Shown here in pieces: positions 35,183 to 44,951 of a stretch of 64,000 nucleotides of DNA. Source of the DNA: Turritopsis dohrnii. Its lineage: Eukaryota > Cnidaria > Hydrozoa > Anthoathecata > Oceaniidae. The stretch spans positions 186,001-250,000 of the forward strand of contig BQMF02000098.1 of the NCBI GenBank assembly GCA_027922465.2, in the 5' to 3' direction. The position numbers and the translations under genes are program-made. Below the pieces are notes generated by a model. The model saw only the letters and a program-made list of their open reading frames with translations, was not told the DNA's origin and did not search any database. Position 1 is the first letter of the stretch. Each line of letters opens with the position of its first letter.

Positions 35183-35989
35183 ATGTATTATAAACAAAAT
35201 TCTTATAAAAAAAACTGGTTTTATCTTTTCTTGACTGTCGTAATTAAATTTGAAAGGGCAACACCATCTAGGAATCTTTGCACCAATTATAGCGAAATTT
35301 TTACTGAAGAAGATCCCGGCTTTTGTATGAAGGAAATGCAAAGCTTGGAAATCGCACAAACCAAAGATCAAGCGATATACAAAAATAATGCTATTAAAGT
35401 TTTGGCAGGAATTTTCAATTTCCTACAAAGGTATAGAGAGGTAATACAGAATGAAGAAAAATTGGAACAACTTGCGTATGTTATAAAGGAATCCTGTTCC
35501 CTTGAACGTACAATGAAAATGCTGCAGATGCTAAAGCCTCATCTTGTCGGGATTAATAATGCTGTTGCCTGCCTGAACGAAAACAAATGGTACTTTTGTC
35601 AATTGTTTCATCCTGTGTGTTCTATGATTGGAAACGAAAGTGTAATGATTGAACCTTGTTATGATGAATGTGTTAAGTTAATACAAAGTGAAAGCTGTTC
35701 TCCTATGGTTAAAGCTTATAGAGTCTTTGTGAAAAACAACTTCTGTAACAAGTCTACAACGATAGGAGAGTCACAATATCTGCCTTACGAATGTGATCAT
35801 TTGAGGAAGAAGTACACAGAATGGTGTTTACCAAACGCTTCATCTAATTTGATATCATTGAGTTTCTTAGGATTGCTGTTGTTGCTGTTACCTTGTGGAT
35901 TTGCATTTTATCGGAAAAGGAAGCATGACCGTATTGAACATATTGAACCATATTCTATGATTGAATTAAAAGATCAAAACATACAATAA
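35183..35989 (+). CDS. Frizzled-CRD-like single-pass membrane protein, copy 3
   Basis: 268 residues, single exon. Signal peptide at about 11-24 (NWFYLFLTVVIKF). The ectodomain carries all CRD cysteines: 33, 48, 105, 130, 139, 146, 159, 163, 172, 188 and 204, plus one more near the membrane (215). Diagnostic spacing: C-x8-C, C-x6-C with HPVC, and PC-x3-C (PCYDEC), as in PCxxxC of Frizzled CRDs. N-glycosylation sequons include NES, NKS. Transmembrane helix about 223-243; tail RKRKHDRIEHIEPYSMIELK with YSMI as a YxxPhi motif. Upstream flank homologous to copy 1 fixes the ATG. Of the three copies this looks the most intact and is the best candidate for a working gene. Binding partner is unknown. 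Confidence 0.78.
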   Translation: MYYKQNSYKKNWFYLFLTVVIKFERATPSRNLCTNYSEIFTEEDPGFCMKEMQSLEIAQTKDQAIYKNNAIKVLAGIFNFLQRYREVIQNEEKLEQLAYVIKESCSLERTMKMLQMLKPHLVGINNAVACLNENKWYFCQLFHPVCSMIGNESVMIEPCYDECVKLIQSESCSPMVKAYRVFVKNNFCNKSTTIGESQYLPYECDHLRKKYTEWCLPNASSNLISLSFLGLLLLLLPCGFAFYRKRKHDRIEHIEPYSMIELKDQNIQ

Positions 35990-36109
35990 ATATTATCAAC
36001 ACAACAAACAAAAACCAATCCATGAAGCATGGCAGCTAATTGAAAATATCATTAAAGTAAAATACAACCATTTGAACCACATTACTATCTTCTGACTTCA
36101 AATGTGTGA

Positions 36110-36330
36110 TCACACCAGAAAGAAACCAGCTCACTTTGGCTTGATCACGTTTCGTTTAGCCACACACGTGTAAAAGGAGAAGGACTTGATACTTCTAGAA
36201 ATCTATTTAAATAAATCTCGCCTCGGTTTTCCGAAATTTTGAATAAGGTATTTAGGAAACTCTTCCCAAGTTCTGTTAAAAATACAAGTTTCTATTGGCT
36301 TCCATAGCCGTTGTTAACAACTGGCTATTT
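36110..36330 (+). repeat. 3' module after copy 3
   Basis: Same module as at 19516-19700: GAGAAGGACTTGATACTTCT, ATCTATTTAAATAAA, CGCCTCGGTTTTCCGAAATTT. It probably holds the poly(A) signal AATAAA for copy 3. Confidence 0.5.
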
Positions 36331-36439
36331 TTTCCAGTTTATTATGTAGTCAATTTTATACACTCATTCGTCATGATTTCTTACCATCACAACCATGAAA
36401 CTTTTAGAATTGAATGAAAAGATAGTCTTTTTTTAGTTG

Positions 36440-36512
36440 TCCCCCGCTAACTCGACATCGCGTGGGGCCCGGGAAAAATATCCAGTTAGGCGGGGGTCGA
36501 GTTAACGGGGGA
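36440..36512. mobile_element. 73-bp palindromic MITE
   Basis: TCCCCCGCTAACTCGAC at the left and TCCCCCGTTAACTCGAC read inward from the right, one mismatch in 17, with a GC-rich centre (GTGGGGCCCGGG). Too short to code. Confidence 0.6.
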
Positions 36513-37183
36513 TTTTTTTTAATGTAATATTTTTGTTCACCGCCCCTACTACCCGCCCCTATTATTTTGCTTTTATTAGGTTCGGACAGTACCTAGAAGA
36601 ATTAAATAAGAAAAAAACTCATATATTTATTACGATAGCAGCGAAAGCTACTACTCCTCCTACTACTACCACTCCGGCCGAAATGCAATTAGTCTGCGAT
36701 TTAGAGTCTGCGGGACTCTACCAAAAACGCAATGTAAATTCTAATGAAGGAACGCAGCCTTCGTAATTTGGAAGTTTTTTCATATCAAACATTTAAAAGT
36801 AGATTACCTTTTATTTTAAAAGTACATAACCTGATATTTTATAACTTAATGCACGAAATTTGAATTCATTGGAATTTTAATCAAATAGGCGTACATAAAA
36901 ATGAGACTTTTAGTTCGTTACGCTAACTGAAAATACTTGTATGTTGCTTTTCTTGTCAGTAAAGCTTATCAGTTCAAACTTTTTTATTACCTCGTTTGTT
37001 AGCTACTACACTGTGTTTGTGTATTACGGCTTTCAAAGATCTAGTTCAAAAAGGCAGTTATTTGTTGGAATTCAATTTTGGTTTCATCAAAAATTATTAT
37101 TATAAACAAACTTTTTCTTTTTTTTTTTCTACATAAGCTCTTATGAAAAAATTTCTTTTAAAAAAACATATGTTACACAGCTA
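36513..37183. other. No gene seen
   Basis: AT-rich; a 77-codon plus-strand ORF (36533-36766) has low-complexity threonine/proline sequence and no family features. Confidence 0.45.
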
Positions 37184-37190
37184 ACGCATG

Positions 37191-37359
37191 GTTCTAGGAC
37201 AATTCCCCCCTGGAAAATCTTCCGGGGAGTAATTATCCGGGGGGCAGTCCTCCGGGGGGGAGGGGGGGAATTTTCCAGGGGAAGGGGGGGAGGGGAGTCA
37301 TCCGGAGGGCCATTTTCCAGGGGGGGGGGGGGGGGGGGGGGGATTGTCCTGACACCCTC
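37191..37359. mobile_element. G/C-rich MITE, GGACAAT family, independent copy with poly-G run
   Basis: Inverted relative to the copies at 31.7 and 44.8 kb: GTTCTAGGACAATTCCCCC on the left and GTGTCAGGACAATCCCCC from the right. ACGCATG flanks both sides (37184-37190, 37360-37366), a 7-bp target duplication. The interior has several G7-G8 blocks and a run of 23 G at 37320-37342, able to form G-quadruplexes or i-motifs. A 74-codon proline-rich minus-strand ORF is only a product of this composition. Confidence 0.75.
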
Positions 37360-37565
37360 ACGCATGTATAATTCTTTTGTCTTTAAATAAATTATTGCTG
37401 GTGTTTTATGGTTAGACCCAATTTACACTAGTTAATCATTTTCATTAAATTTATCGTTAATGCCTGTTTTACACCAGTGAGATATCTCAGAAAACTTGCT
37501 GCTACCGTTTGCTGCGCCATCTGGCTCTTTCTTAATTTGGAATATAATTTTATCATACTGCTGTC

Positions 37566-37812
37566 TAAGGGGCTGATTACATGATCCCGCTTAGCCGGGA
37601 TGAAATTTCATCCTGCCTTGCTGAGATGAATTTCAACTCGGTGTTACATGCAAAATTTTAATCCCGTTTAGGCGGGACGGGACAAAACTAACCCTTTGTG
37701 TTTTGAATGTTTGACAAACTACGCATGCTCAACCGCAAACTTGTCCTGGTTGACCGGGACGAAGCGATTACATGGGAAAATTTCATCCCGTCTAACCGAG
37801 ATCCCGGCTCTT
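37566..37812. mobile_element. TIR-like insertion at the 3' end of LINE A
   Basis: Left part GGGGCTGATTACATGATCCC with GCTTAGCCGGGATGAAATTTC; right part GCGATTACATGGGAAAATTTC and GTCTAACCGAGATCCCGGC: similar motifs in inverted arrangement, with ATCCCG(T/C)..AG.CGGGA blocks throughout. It interrupts the coding end of LINE A just after KVFCKFYL. Exact ends are uncertain. Confidence 0.45.
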
Positions 37813-39592
37813 GATAAATAAAATTTGCAAAAAACTTTATATTCTAGTGAGTTACGACATGTAACAGGAAGCTCATTAAAAATTCTTGGAGCTTCAAATT
37901 CAAACGAGCCATTAATATTCAAGGTTTCACGCAATTTTGTACCACCGATACGGTCGTTCCTAGTTACAGGTTGCTCATATTTTTCCATTGGTAAGAACTT
38001 TGGCCAAACACTCATATTAACGGATTTCCATGCGAGTCTAGCCATACTGTGGTCCGATCGTTCCTTTACCGGAAGCCATTTTATAGCGATGACATCAGCT
38101 TTTCGCGAATAGCTCTTTCTTACGAAGCTAGCAGCGGCATTTTGTACTTTTTGTAGGTGTTTGAAAAGGTAGTCTGGCGCATTGTTGAAGACAGCATTAC
38201 CATAGTCCAGTTTACTAAGGACGAGGGTCTCGGCAAGCTGGCAACGAAGTCGGTGTGGTAAATAACGTTTGATCAGCGCAAGACTTTTAAGTGTTCCGTA
38301 AGCTTTCGTTATCGCATTTTTAACATGGGCGTTCCATGTAAGATTTTCGTTAAACGTGACACCAAGCAGTTTGAATGACGGAACTCGCTCGATTATTATT
38401 TCGTTGTTTGATTTTATCTCAAAAGCAAAGTCGTGTCTTCTTGCCATTTGACTGGTGGCAAAGAGCATCGATTTTGTCTTTTTTGCGTTGAAGATTAGGT
38501 TTGAGTCGCGTGACCACTCCTCGATAACATTGACATCGCTGTTGACTTCTTGACTACATTGTTCAAGGTTGGCAGGTTTGGTGTGACGATAGATGCTGGT
38601 GTCGTCGGCATACTGAACACATTTGGCGTCGGTCTTAGATGCCATGTCGTGAACATAGATGTTAAAGAGGACGGGACCCAGTATGCTCCCTTGCGGCACG
38701 CCTTTAGTGACAGTTAAGACGGATCTCTGATCATCAATTTGTACGTATTGTTGTCGATTGCTGAGGTAGTTTCCAAGAATAAGCAAGGACTTCCTCGAGA
38801 AGTGAAGTGAGTGAAGCTTTTTTATCAGAGTTTCAAAGTCAACGGTGTCGAAAGCTTTCGAGAAATCGGCAAGAACTGGTTTTCAAGAAAGTTTGTCATT
38901 TGTATCATAATGAGTTTCTCGTAGACTTTTGATAGGATGGGTAGAATCGATATTGGTCGGTAATCACTTGGCTCGTTCGGTGAATCAATTTTAGGAATTG
39001 GGCTGATTTTTGATATTTTCCAATGACTTGGGAAGATCGATTGTTGAATAGAGGTGTTAATGATGTGACATATCGGACTGCAGATTTCATCTGCAGACAG
39101 TTTTATGTATTTTGATGGCATTTGGTCGTGACCGGTTGAGCAATCGTCCCGAAGATTTCTAATGGCTTTACGAACATCAGCGTAGGAGACTTGAGCAATG
39201 GTGAACGCGTCATAAGATTCAGGTAGATCGTCAATGAGTTGATGAAGGAGCTGCTCTGGTTTCGGTTGTGAGTTAAGTAGTCTTTCAGCAGTTGTGTTGA
39301 AGTGTTGGTTGAGGGTGTCGGTCTCAGCGTGGATCTTTCGAGGACTCGGCTTGAGGATACGATGGATGGTCGACCACACCTCTTTCGGTCGTTTAGAGGA
39401 TAGGGCACGACGGAAGTAAGAAGATTTGGTTACACGAATAAGAGTCTTTAGTTCGTTACGAGCTTTACGGTAGAGGTTCCAGTCTCCCTCTTCGGCATCG
39501 GGGGAATGGCACTTAGCGCAGAGGTAATCTTTTTTCTTTGTTTCTCGCCGATATTGAGGTCTTTCAACCATGGAGCTGGTGGACGTGTGATT
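37813..39592 (-). pseudogene. LINE A, 3' half: linker and reverse transcriptase
   Basis: Continuation of the non-LTR element that starts at 43514. After the linker KITRPPAPWLKDLNIGEKQR the connector and fingers follow (DYRPISILPILSKVYEKL). About 40 codons are missing at 38885, where LENQ meets ADFSKAFDTVDFETL and the frame shifts. The palm is good: KGVPQGSILGPVLFNIY and QYADD with both aspartates. The thumb region includes LLGVTFNENLTWNAHV, LSKLDYGNAVF and LQKVQNAAASF. The C-terminus is replaced by MITE sequence. So it is inactive through deletion, frameshift and insertion. Family: CR1/L2-type by motif pattern. Confidence 0.85.
39583..39592. repeat. Target-site duplication of LINE B (left copy)
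   Basis: ACGTGTGATT here and at 42374-42383 bracket the inserted LINE B. In LINE A the two copies correspond to a single site in the APE-RT linker. Confidence 0.75.
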
Positions 39593-39597
39593 TTCTG

Positions 39598-39599
<2 letters not shown>

Positions 39600-39636
<37 letters not shown>

Positions 39637-39637
39637 C
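39600..39637. repeat. (TTA)n microsatellite
   Basis: About twelve TTA triplets forming the 3' tail of LINE B (minus strand AAT repeats). Confidence 0.9.
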
Positions 39638-39769
39638 AATTTATTTAACGTTGGTCAAAGGGCTAAGGCCATAGTTTACAAAAGAAAACTAATAAAAACC
39701 AACACTACAAAAAAGTTTAAAATATGCATAAAAGTAACGAATTTTAAAAATTCTATTACAATAAAAATA

Positions 39770-41095
39770 GAGAAAGAGAAAAAGAGGAAAAAAAAAACAG
39801 CATAGAAGCACCAAATTTCATAAAGAAGCTACAAAACTTGAGTGACCTCGACATCAAAACCACCCCTCCGGATGCAGAAGAACTAGTTAACACTGTCGCA
39901 AAAATGAAAAATGGAAAAGCAGCCAACGACATCCCTATGGAATACATAAAAAGTGCCATGAAGTGTCCTGAATTCCAACTAGAGATGATTAGTTTATACG
40001 AAACGATATGGAAAACCAACATGATACCTAAAAAATGGACCCACTCGAATTTAGTAACAATATGGAAAGGTGCATCGAAAGGCAGCTACACAGACCCTAA
40101 AGCATACAGAGCTATACAAATAGGATCATCCCTCTGCAAAATAATCGTTATAGTCATGATAAATCGTCTAACAAATTGGTACGAAAAACAACTTCTAGAC
40201 CAGCAACAAGGTTTTAGAATAGGAAGAGGAACTTCTGATGGAATATTTATTGCAAAACGGATACATCAAATAACTGATAAAATGAAAAAGCCAATATATG
40301 TCCTCTTCATTGATCTTACAGCGGCATTTGATCACATCGAAAGGAACTGGACAAAATCAATGATTCTTAATCATCAATACCTGAATTCGAACTATCCATC
40401 TTCAATCCTTTCCATAAATGATATCTCAATAGATAATGTATCAGTTTTCAAATATCTTGGCTGCCAAATAAAATTCGACGAGCCATTGACTGGGAATACC
40501 GAAATCGAACTTCGCGTTGATTCCGCATTAAACAAATTCTACGAACTTGGACAGAAACTTTTAAATCGGAAAATCATGTTGAGTACTCGTGTGCAACTTC
40601 TTAATGTCCTTGTACGTAGTCGCTTGACATATGGCTGTCAAACATGGAACCTTACAAAACGACAAGTAAACCACATCAACGCAACGTACAATACAATGAT
40701 CAGAAAAATGGTGAGAGGCGGATATCGCAGAAAAGAAGGATCGTTCAGTTACGAACTTACGAATGAAGATCTCCTACAAAAATGCAAAACAGAAAGTATC
40801 ATTCAACACATACAAAGACAACAGCGAAACTATGTTGCACACACCATTCGTAAACCAGACACCAGCATTACAAAAAGATTGCTCTTCAACAACAACAGAG
40901 GAACGAAACAAGGTCGACAAATAACACTTTACAACACAGTCATCATAAATGAATGCATCACACCAGAAGTATTGCACCGTAACGCCCTCTCACGACTCTA
41001 TTAAGAAAAGATTTGTATTAGGTCGGCCAGTTAGGTTTCGACCGGTCAATATCTAATGTAATTTAGATTGATCTAATAATATATATATATATATA
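39770..41095 (+). pseudogene. LINE C: non-LTR reverse transcriptase lacking its active site
   Basis: Plus-strand element inserted in the 3' UTR of LINE B. The ORF from about 39797 to 41004 reads through: MKNGKAANDIPMEYIK, AYRAIQIGSSLCKIIV, LLDQQQGFRIGRGTSDGIF and LFIDLTAAFDHIERNW. Then the frame jumps in-frame from WTKSMI to NHQYLNSNY..VSVFKYLGCQI, removing the PQG and xADD blocks of the palm. The C-terminal part (LLNVLVRSRLTYGCQTWNL, MIRKMVRGGYRRKEG) remains. So an open frame of about 400 codons exists but cannot encode an active polymerase. The 3' end is an (AT)n run. Duplications TACAATAAAAATA (39757-39769) and TACAATAAATATA (41096-41108) flank it. Confidence 0.85.
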
Positions 41096-41097
41096 TA
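41078..41097. repeat. (AT)n microsatellite at the 3' end of LINE C
   Basis: A run of AT dinucleotides directly before the right target duplication, presumably the element's tail. Confidence 0.85.
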
Positions 41098-41109
41098 CAA
41101 TAAATATAT

Positions 41110-42360
41110 TTATGTTCGACAAATTAAACAACTGCAGTTTTTGCCTTCCCATGTCTTTATGAGACGTTTAAATTGGCAGGTGGAATTTGCAGACTTTAGA
41201 GATGGAGGAAGCGAATTCCAGGTTAGGCTGGCACGAAATATTAGCGAATTTATTCCGTATCTATGCGACATGACTTTTGGAAGAATTAGATTACTACCAG
41301 ATCTCAAAGTATATTGAGATGTTTTTGGTACAAACATATGCCACATAAACTCTGGGTTTTCGCTATGTAAAGACTTAAAAACCTCAATCATTAAGGTTCT
41401 TAAGTTTTTTACATGAACCTTGGAACTGTGATCTCTATCTAAAAGTTCCTCAAAAGAAGATTTAAAGTCCCTATAAACCGCCCTTAAAGCCCTTTTATGA
41501 ATCTTGTTTATTAGACCATTATTTGCTTTACTAGTAAACATCCAAATAAGTGGACAATAATTAAACGTCGATAGGATGAATGTATTACATAGGCGTCTTG
41601 CACATTCAGTGTTTAAAAATGGTCTTATCCGTAGAAGAGCTTTCACTTTTTGGGATGCAGATTTACAAAGAACTCCCACGTGCAGTTTGAAATCTAATTT
41701 ACAATCAATAGTTACTCCTAACAGCTTTACACTAGTTGATGATTCAAGAATTACATCATTAATATTAACACATCAACTGTTATCAACTTCTATACCAAGA
41801 AACATCAATTGGAACTTGGCGGGATTTGCGGCCATTGAATTTATTCTAAACCATTCGAGAACATTAGCTGATTCTCTTTCTAGTATGGATACAACTTCAT
41901 CCACATGAAACCCACTGGCATATATAGAATTATCATCCGCAAAGTTACAAATTTCTGTTTCATGTATAAACATGAAGATATCATTTAGGAAAATATTGAA
42001 TAATAAGGGTCCTAAAATAGAACCTTGTGGAACACCTAAAATTTGTTCAAGCCAATTGCTAAAACTAGATCCGATTCTGACTCTATGTTGACGCTGGTAT
42101 AAATAGTCGTACAGCAGGCTAAGACTAGACGAATCTGCGCCATACGCAGCAAGTTTTGCAATCAACAGATCATGAGGCAAACAGTCATATGCTTTAGATA
42201 GATCCATTAGTATTGTTCCAACAATTTTTCCTTCATCCAAACTTTTTTGCCATGATCTTATTAGGTTGGTTAAGGCGTATTGTGTAGAATGATGTTTTCG
42301 AAATCCACATAGAAATTTTGAAAATCTTGATTCAAAATGTAGACTTAGCTGTTCAGCCAT
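41110..42360 (-). pseudogene. LINE B reverse transcriptase, one in-frame stop
   Basis: Two ORFs in the same frame (42360-41773 and 41679-41110). They are separated by the single stop TGA at 41770-41772; the sequence between (CVNINDVILESSTSVKLLGV) is normal RT sequence. Motifs: CGFRKHHSTQYALTN, LMDLSKAYDCLPHDLL, LGVPQGSILGPLLFNIF, NFADDNSIYASG (intact active site), then LSTFNYCPLIWMF and the C-terminal HSENPEFMWHMF..YTLRSG signature with SLTWNSLPPSLK. No endonuclease, because of 5' truncation. The low damage suggests a fairly young insertion. Confidence 0.85.
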
Positions 42361-42373
42361 GACCTTTTCAAAG

Positions 42374-43514
42374 ACGTGTGATTGTCATGCGCCACGTGTT
42401 CGTCGACGACTTTCGGAAACGAGGTAATGATATGGTCAATGCAGGTTTTTCCTTTCCGGGTTGGTTTCTTCACTTGTTGACGTAAACCGAGATGATCTAG
42501 GGTGTCTTTATATTCGATTGCAACGTTGTAGTTCTCTTTCAGGAGATCGATATTTGTATCACCAGTGATCACGATTGGATCAGACCAGATGGTGTGAACG
42601 TACGATATCAATGTTTCAAATTTTTGAAGCAAGGCGCGTTTCTCGACATCTTCGGAACTTGGCTGATAGAAGACGGCTATAAGAAAGGGGCTTTTCTTTC
42701 CCTTCACTTCAAAACACTGGTGTTCGATCGTTGTGTCTTTCTTATCAATGTCAGTTCTTGGGCGATGTTTGATGCCGTCTTTGAAGTAGGCTCCAACACC
42801 ACCGCCACGTTTACCATTTCTGTTATTGTACTTGAAAGGATGATAACCGGAGAAGTTGAGTTGTCTGATCAGTGCAGGATTGTCAACGAGCCATGTCTCA
42901 GAGATTGTTAGGATATCAAATTTGTGTTTTAGGAGCATGGCTTCAAGTAGGGCAGTTTTATTTTTGATAGATTGTATGTTAAGATGCGCTATGCTGTAGT
43001 TGTTTCGGTTGGCGTTTAGAAGGTCCAACTGGATTTGGGTATTTTGTTGCGCAGGAATATCATTTACGGTTGAAGAGTCTGATAGTAGAAAGTCTATGTC
43101 GGCATTGTTGAACGGTAATTCAGTAAGCAGACAGTCGTGACATGTCCATAAATTGTGTTTGTCTGAGAAGTTTTTTACAGTTTTATAAATGCATTTTACG
43201 TGAGTCGAGTTGAGACAAACCTTGCATTCCAATTGGTACGAATTCTTACGGACAGTTTTGGCACAAACAGGACAAGCGAGCGGACCCGGATTAGTTTCGA
43301 TATCACCGGAGATGAGGAGCCGGAATGTTGCCGAATGATTTGCGTAGAGATGGATCGGTGCACAAAACCTCCGTTTGTTGTTGTGATTTTGACGTCGAGT
43401 CAAAAAGTCTTTGTTTTGAACTTTAAAACTCGATTTCTCGTGGCTACTTCCCATTTGATGTAGAAAGAGATACACCATTACGACGAGCGCAGCTTCCTTC
43501 ATCTTCTTCAGCAA
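42374..43514 (-). pseudogene. LINE A, 5' half: leader, 2A motif, PHD-like finger, APE endonuclease
   Basis: A 389-codon minus-strand ORF. Residues 1-21 (MKEAALVVMVYLFLHQMG) look like a signal sequence. Residues 70-78 are GDIETNPGP, the 2A ribosome-skipping consensus. Then comes a PHD/treble-clef finger (CPVCAKTV, CKVCLNSTHVKC, WTCHDC). The APE-type endonuclease follows, with SIAHLNIQSIKNK, ISETWLVDN, KRGGGVGAYFK, ITGDTNIDLL and TCIDHIITS. The rest of the endonuclease C-terminus seems shortened before the insertion point of LINE B, so the element had probably already been damaged. The start is the first Met of the frame; a second Met lies four codons later. The RT half lies at 37813-39592. Confidence 0.88.
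43281..43307 (-). other. 2A-like ribosome-skipping motif
   Basis: Codons for GDIETNPGP, fitting D-(V/I)-E-x-N-P-G-P exactly. In characterised 2A sequences translation skips the Gly-Pro bond, releasing the upstream leader. 2A-like motifs next to signal-like leaders are known from sea-urchin proteins and from several LINE ORFs. Confidence 0.85.
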
Positions 43515-43649
43515 AAATCAGCTCACTTCTTTTTAATTTGAGTGAGAATTTTAAGAAAAACTAATTTATTTTCACTCTTTTGACGTTAGTTTTCAAAAAA
43601 GCGTCTAACCGTTAAAGTAGTCATTGCCATTGGTAGTGTATTTTTAACA

Positions 43650-43790
43650 GCACTTGAGGGAGTTTCAAAACTGCTTTTGTGAAAATTTCAATAAACCGAG
43701 GCGAGGTTTGTTTGAATAGATTTATAAAAGTTGTAAGTTCTTCCCTTTTTATACATCCATGATGATAGAATTGAAAAGAAGCTGGTTAAA
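43650..43790 (-). repeat. Orphan, inverted copy of the Frizzled-gene 3' module
   Basis: On the minus strand: TATAAAAAGGGAAGAACTTAC, ATCTATTCAAACAAACCTC, CGCCTCGGTTTATTGAAATTT. It matches 19570-19640 and its relatives, but there is no Frizzled-like ORF next to it. Confidence 0.6.
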
Positions 43791-44206
43791 AATCTTCGTC
43801 TTTGTGCGTCCATGGTTTAACCAAGATCTGAGCAAGGACGGGTTGAAACATTTACATGTGACCGCTCTATATAATTCAATCTTTTAATTTTTATTCCAAA
43901 TATTTTATAATGACTTTTGGCGAAGACATAGATGTAAGACGTACATGTAAGATAGATGCCCTGGGGGAATGGAAAATTGCCCGTTTTAGAGAGGTGTCCA
44001 CCTTATTGAGGTTTTTCAATGTTTGATTGGTAGTGTCTGGGAATAACCAAATGTCTGTTTATAGAGGCTATAATGTATTACAACCGAATTTCTGTTGAAG
44101 CACCGTGGTTTAACCGGTTTTTTTTACATCGAACCTCGTTTTACTGTTTGTGCGACTTTTGTTACTTCTTTAATTTTTGTGAATCATCAAAGCTGAATGC
44201 TGAATA
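43791..44206. other. Old repeat sequence, no gene
   Basis: Loose similarity to 20100-20640 (GAGAGGTGTCC, TGTATTACA..CAAATGT/CCGAATTT, AAGCACCGTG). Otherwise nothing seen. Confidence 0.4.
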
Positions 44207-44312
44207 CCTCATCGGGGATAATTTCGTCGGTGAAAAGTGACGAAATTTTTGCTTCGTGACGAAAATTTTCCCCAACGAAACATTTTCCCTGACGAAATTA
44301 TCCCCGATAAGG
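44207..44312. mobile_element. 106-bp near-palindromic MITE at the duplication border
   Basis: Ends CCTCATCGGGGATAATTTCG and, inverted from the right, CCTTATCGGGGATAATTTCG, each preceded by TA (44205-44206, 44313-44314). The centre repeats GACGAAAATTTT-type motifs. It ends three bases before the start of the segmental duplication. Confidence 0.7.
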
Positions 44313-44836
44313 TAATCACCATCTTGCCATAGAACGACTTTTAGGCATTGTTTCCACTTTGCAATTCCTGCTGTGAAAAAAACTTGAGATATTTGGGCCC
44401 AAAAGAGGATTGAAGGTTAAAAAAAAAATTTACTTATTAGCATATCATACATACATGACATAACAAAACTTTGCGGAAGGCTTTTGCTTTTATTTGAAAC
44501 ATAGAGGCATCACATAAATATGTTCTCGTTAGCCCAAACAGAAAAAACAAAGTTTCTCCCAATAATGGCATAGCTAACCAAGTGATAACGAGTACCGTAA
44601 AAAATTTAAAACAGTATCTGTGATTGTTTCGTTATGTTATTTCAGGCGTGATAATTGCATTGCATTGTGGGAGACCTTTTTAACAATAAATCAAATAAAA
44701 ATGCAAATCGTCAGTCATCTGTGATTGCAATCCTATGTGACCAAATATGGACATCACATTTGTATACATATGGATTGAATCTTCAGTTCTAAATTTGTCG
44801 TTGACAACAATCCTATTACGAGCCAGAAAGTTTTCA

Positions 44837-44951
44837 ATGGTGTCAGGACAATTTCTCCTTGGAAAAATGCCCCCGGATAATTTCCTCCAGGGCTAATCAT
44901 CCAGGGGGGTGGAGTTTCCAGAGGCGGGAGTGGGGGAATTGTCCTAGAATC
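44837..44951. mobile_element. G/C-rich MITE, GGACAAT family, duplicated copy
   Basis: Same element and same GTTTTCA target duplication (44830-44836, 44952-44958) as at 31677, carried along by the segmental duplication. Confidence 0.7.

Larger units (their letters stand above)
39593..42373 (-). mobile_element. LINE B insertion (with LINE C inside it)
   Basis: A 5'-truncated non-LTR element inserted in LINE A, same strand. It starts inside the RT (CTTTGAAAAGGTCATG, VFEKVMAEQL) and its 3' tail is an (AAT)n microsatellite (plus-strand TTATTATT.., 39600-39637) preceded by TTAAATAAATTGATAAT, a typical CR1/RTE tail. The 10-bp duplication ACGTGTGATT flanks it. Without LINE C the element is about 1.44 kb. 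Confidence 0.75.

Noticed and set aside
37141..37365. Proline-rich 74-codon ORF on the minus strand
   Set aside because: A translation of the G/C-block MITE; it has no protein features apart from composition.
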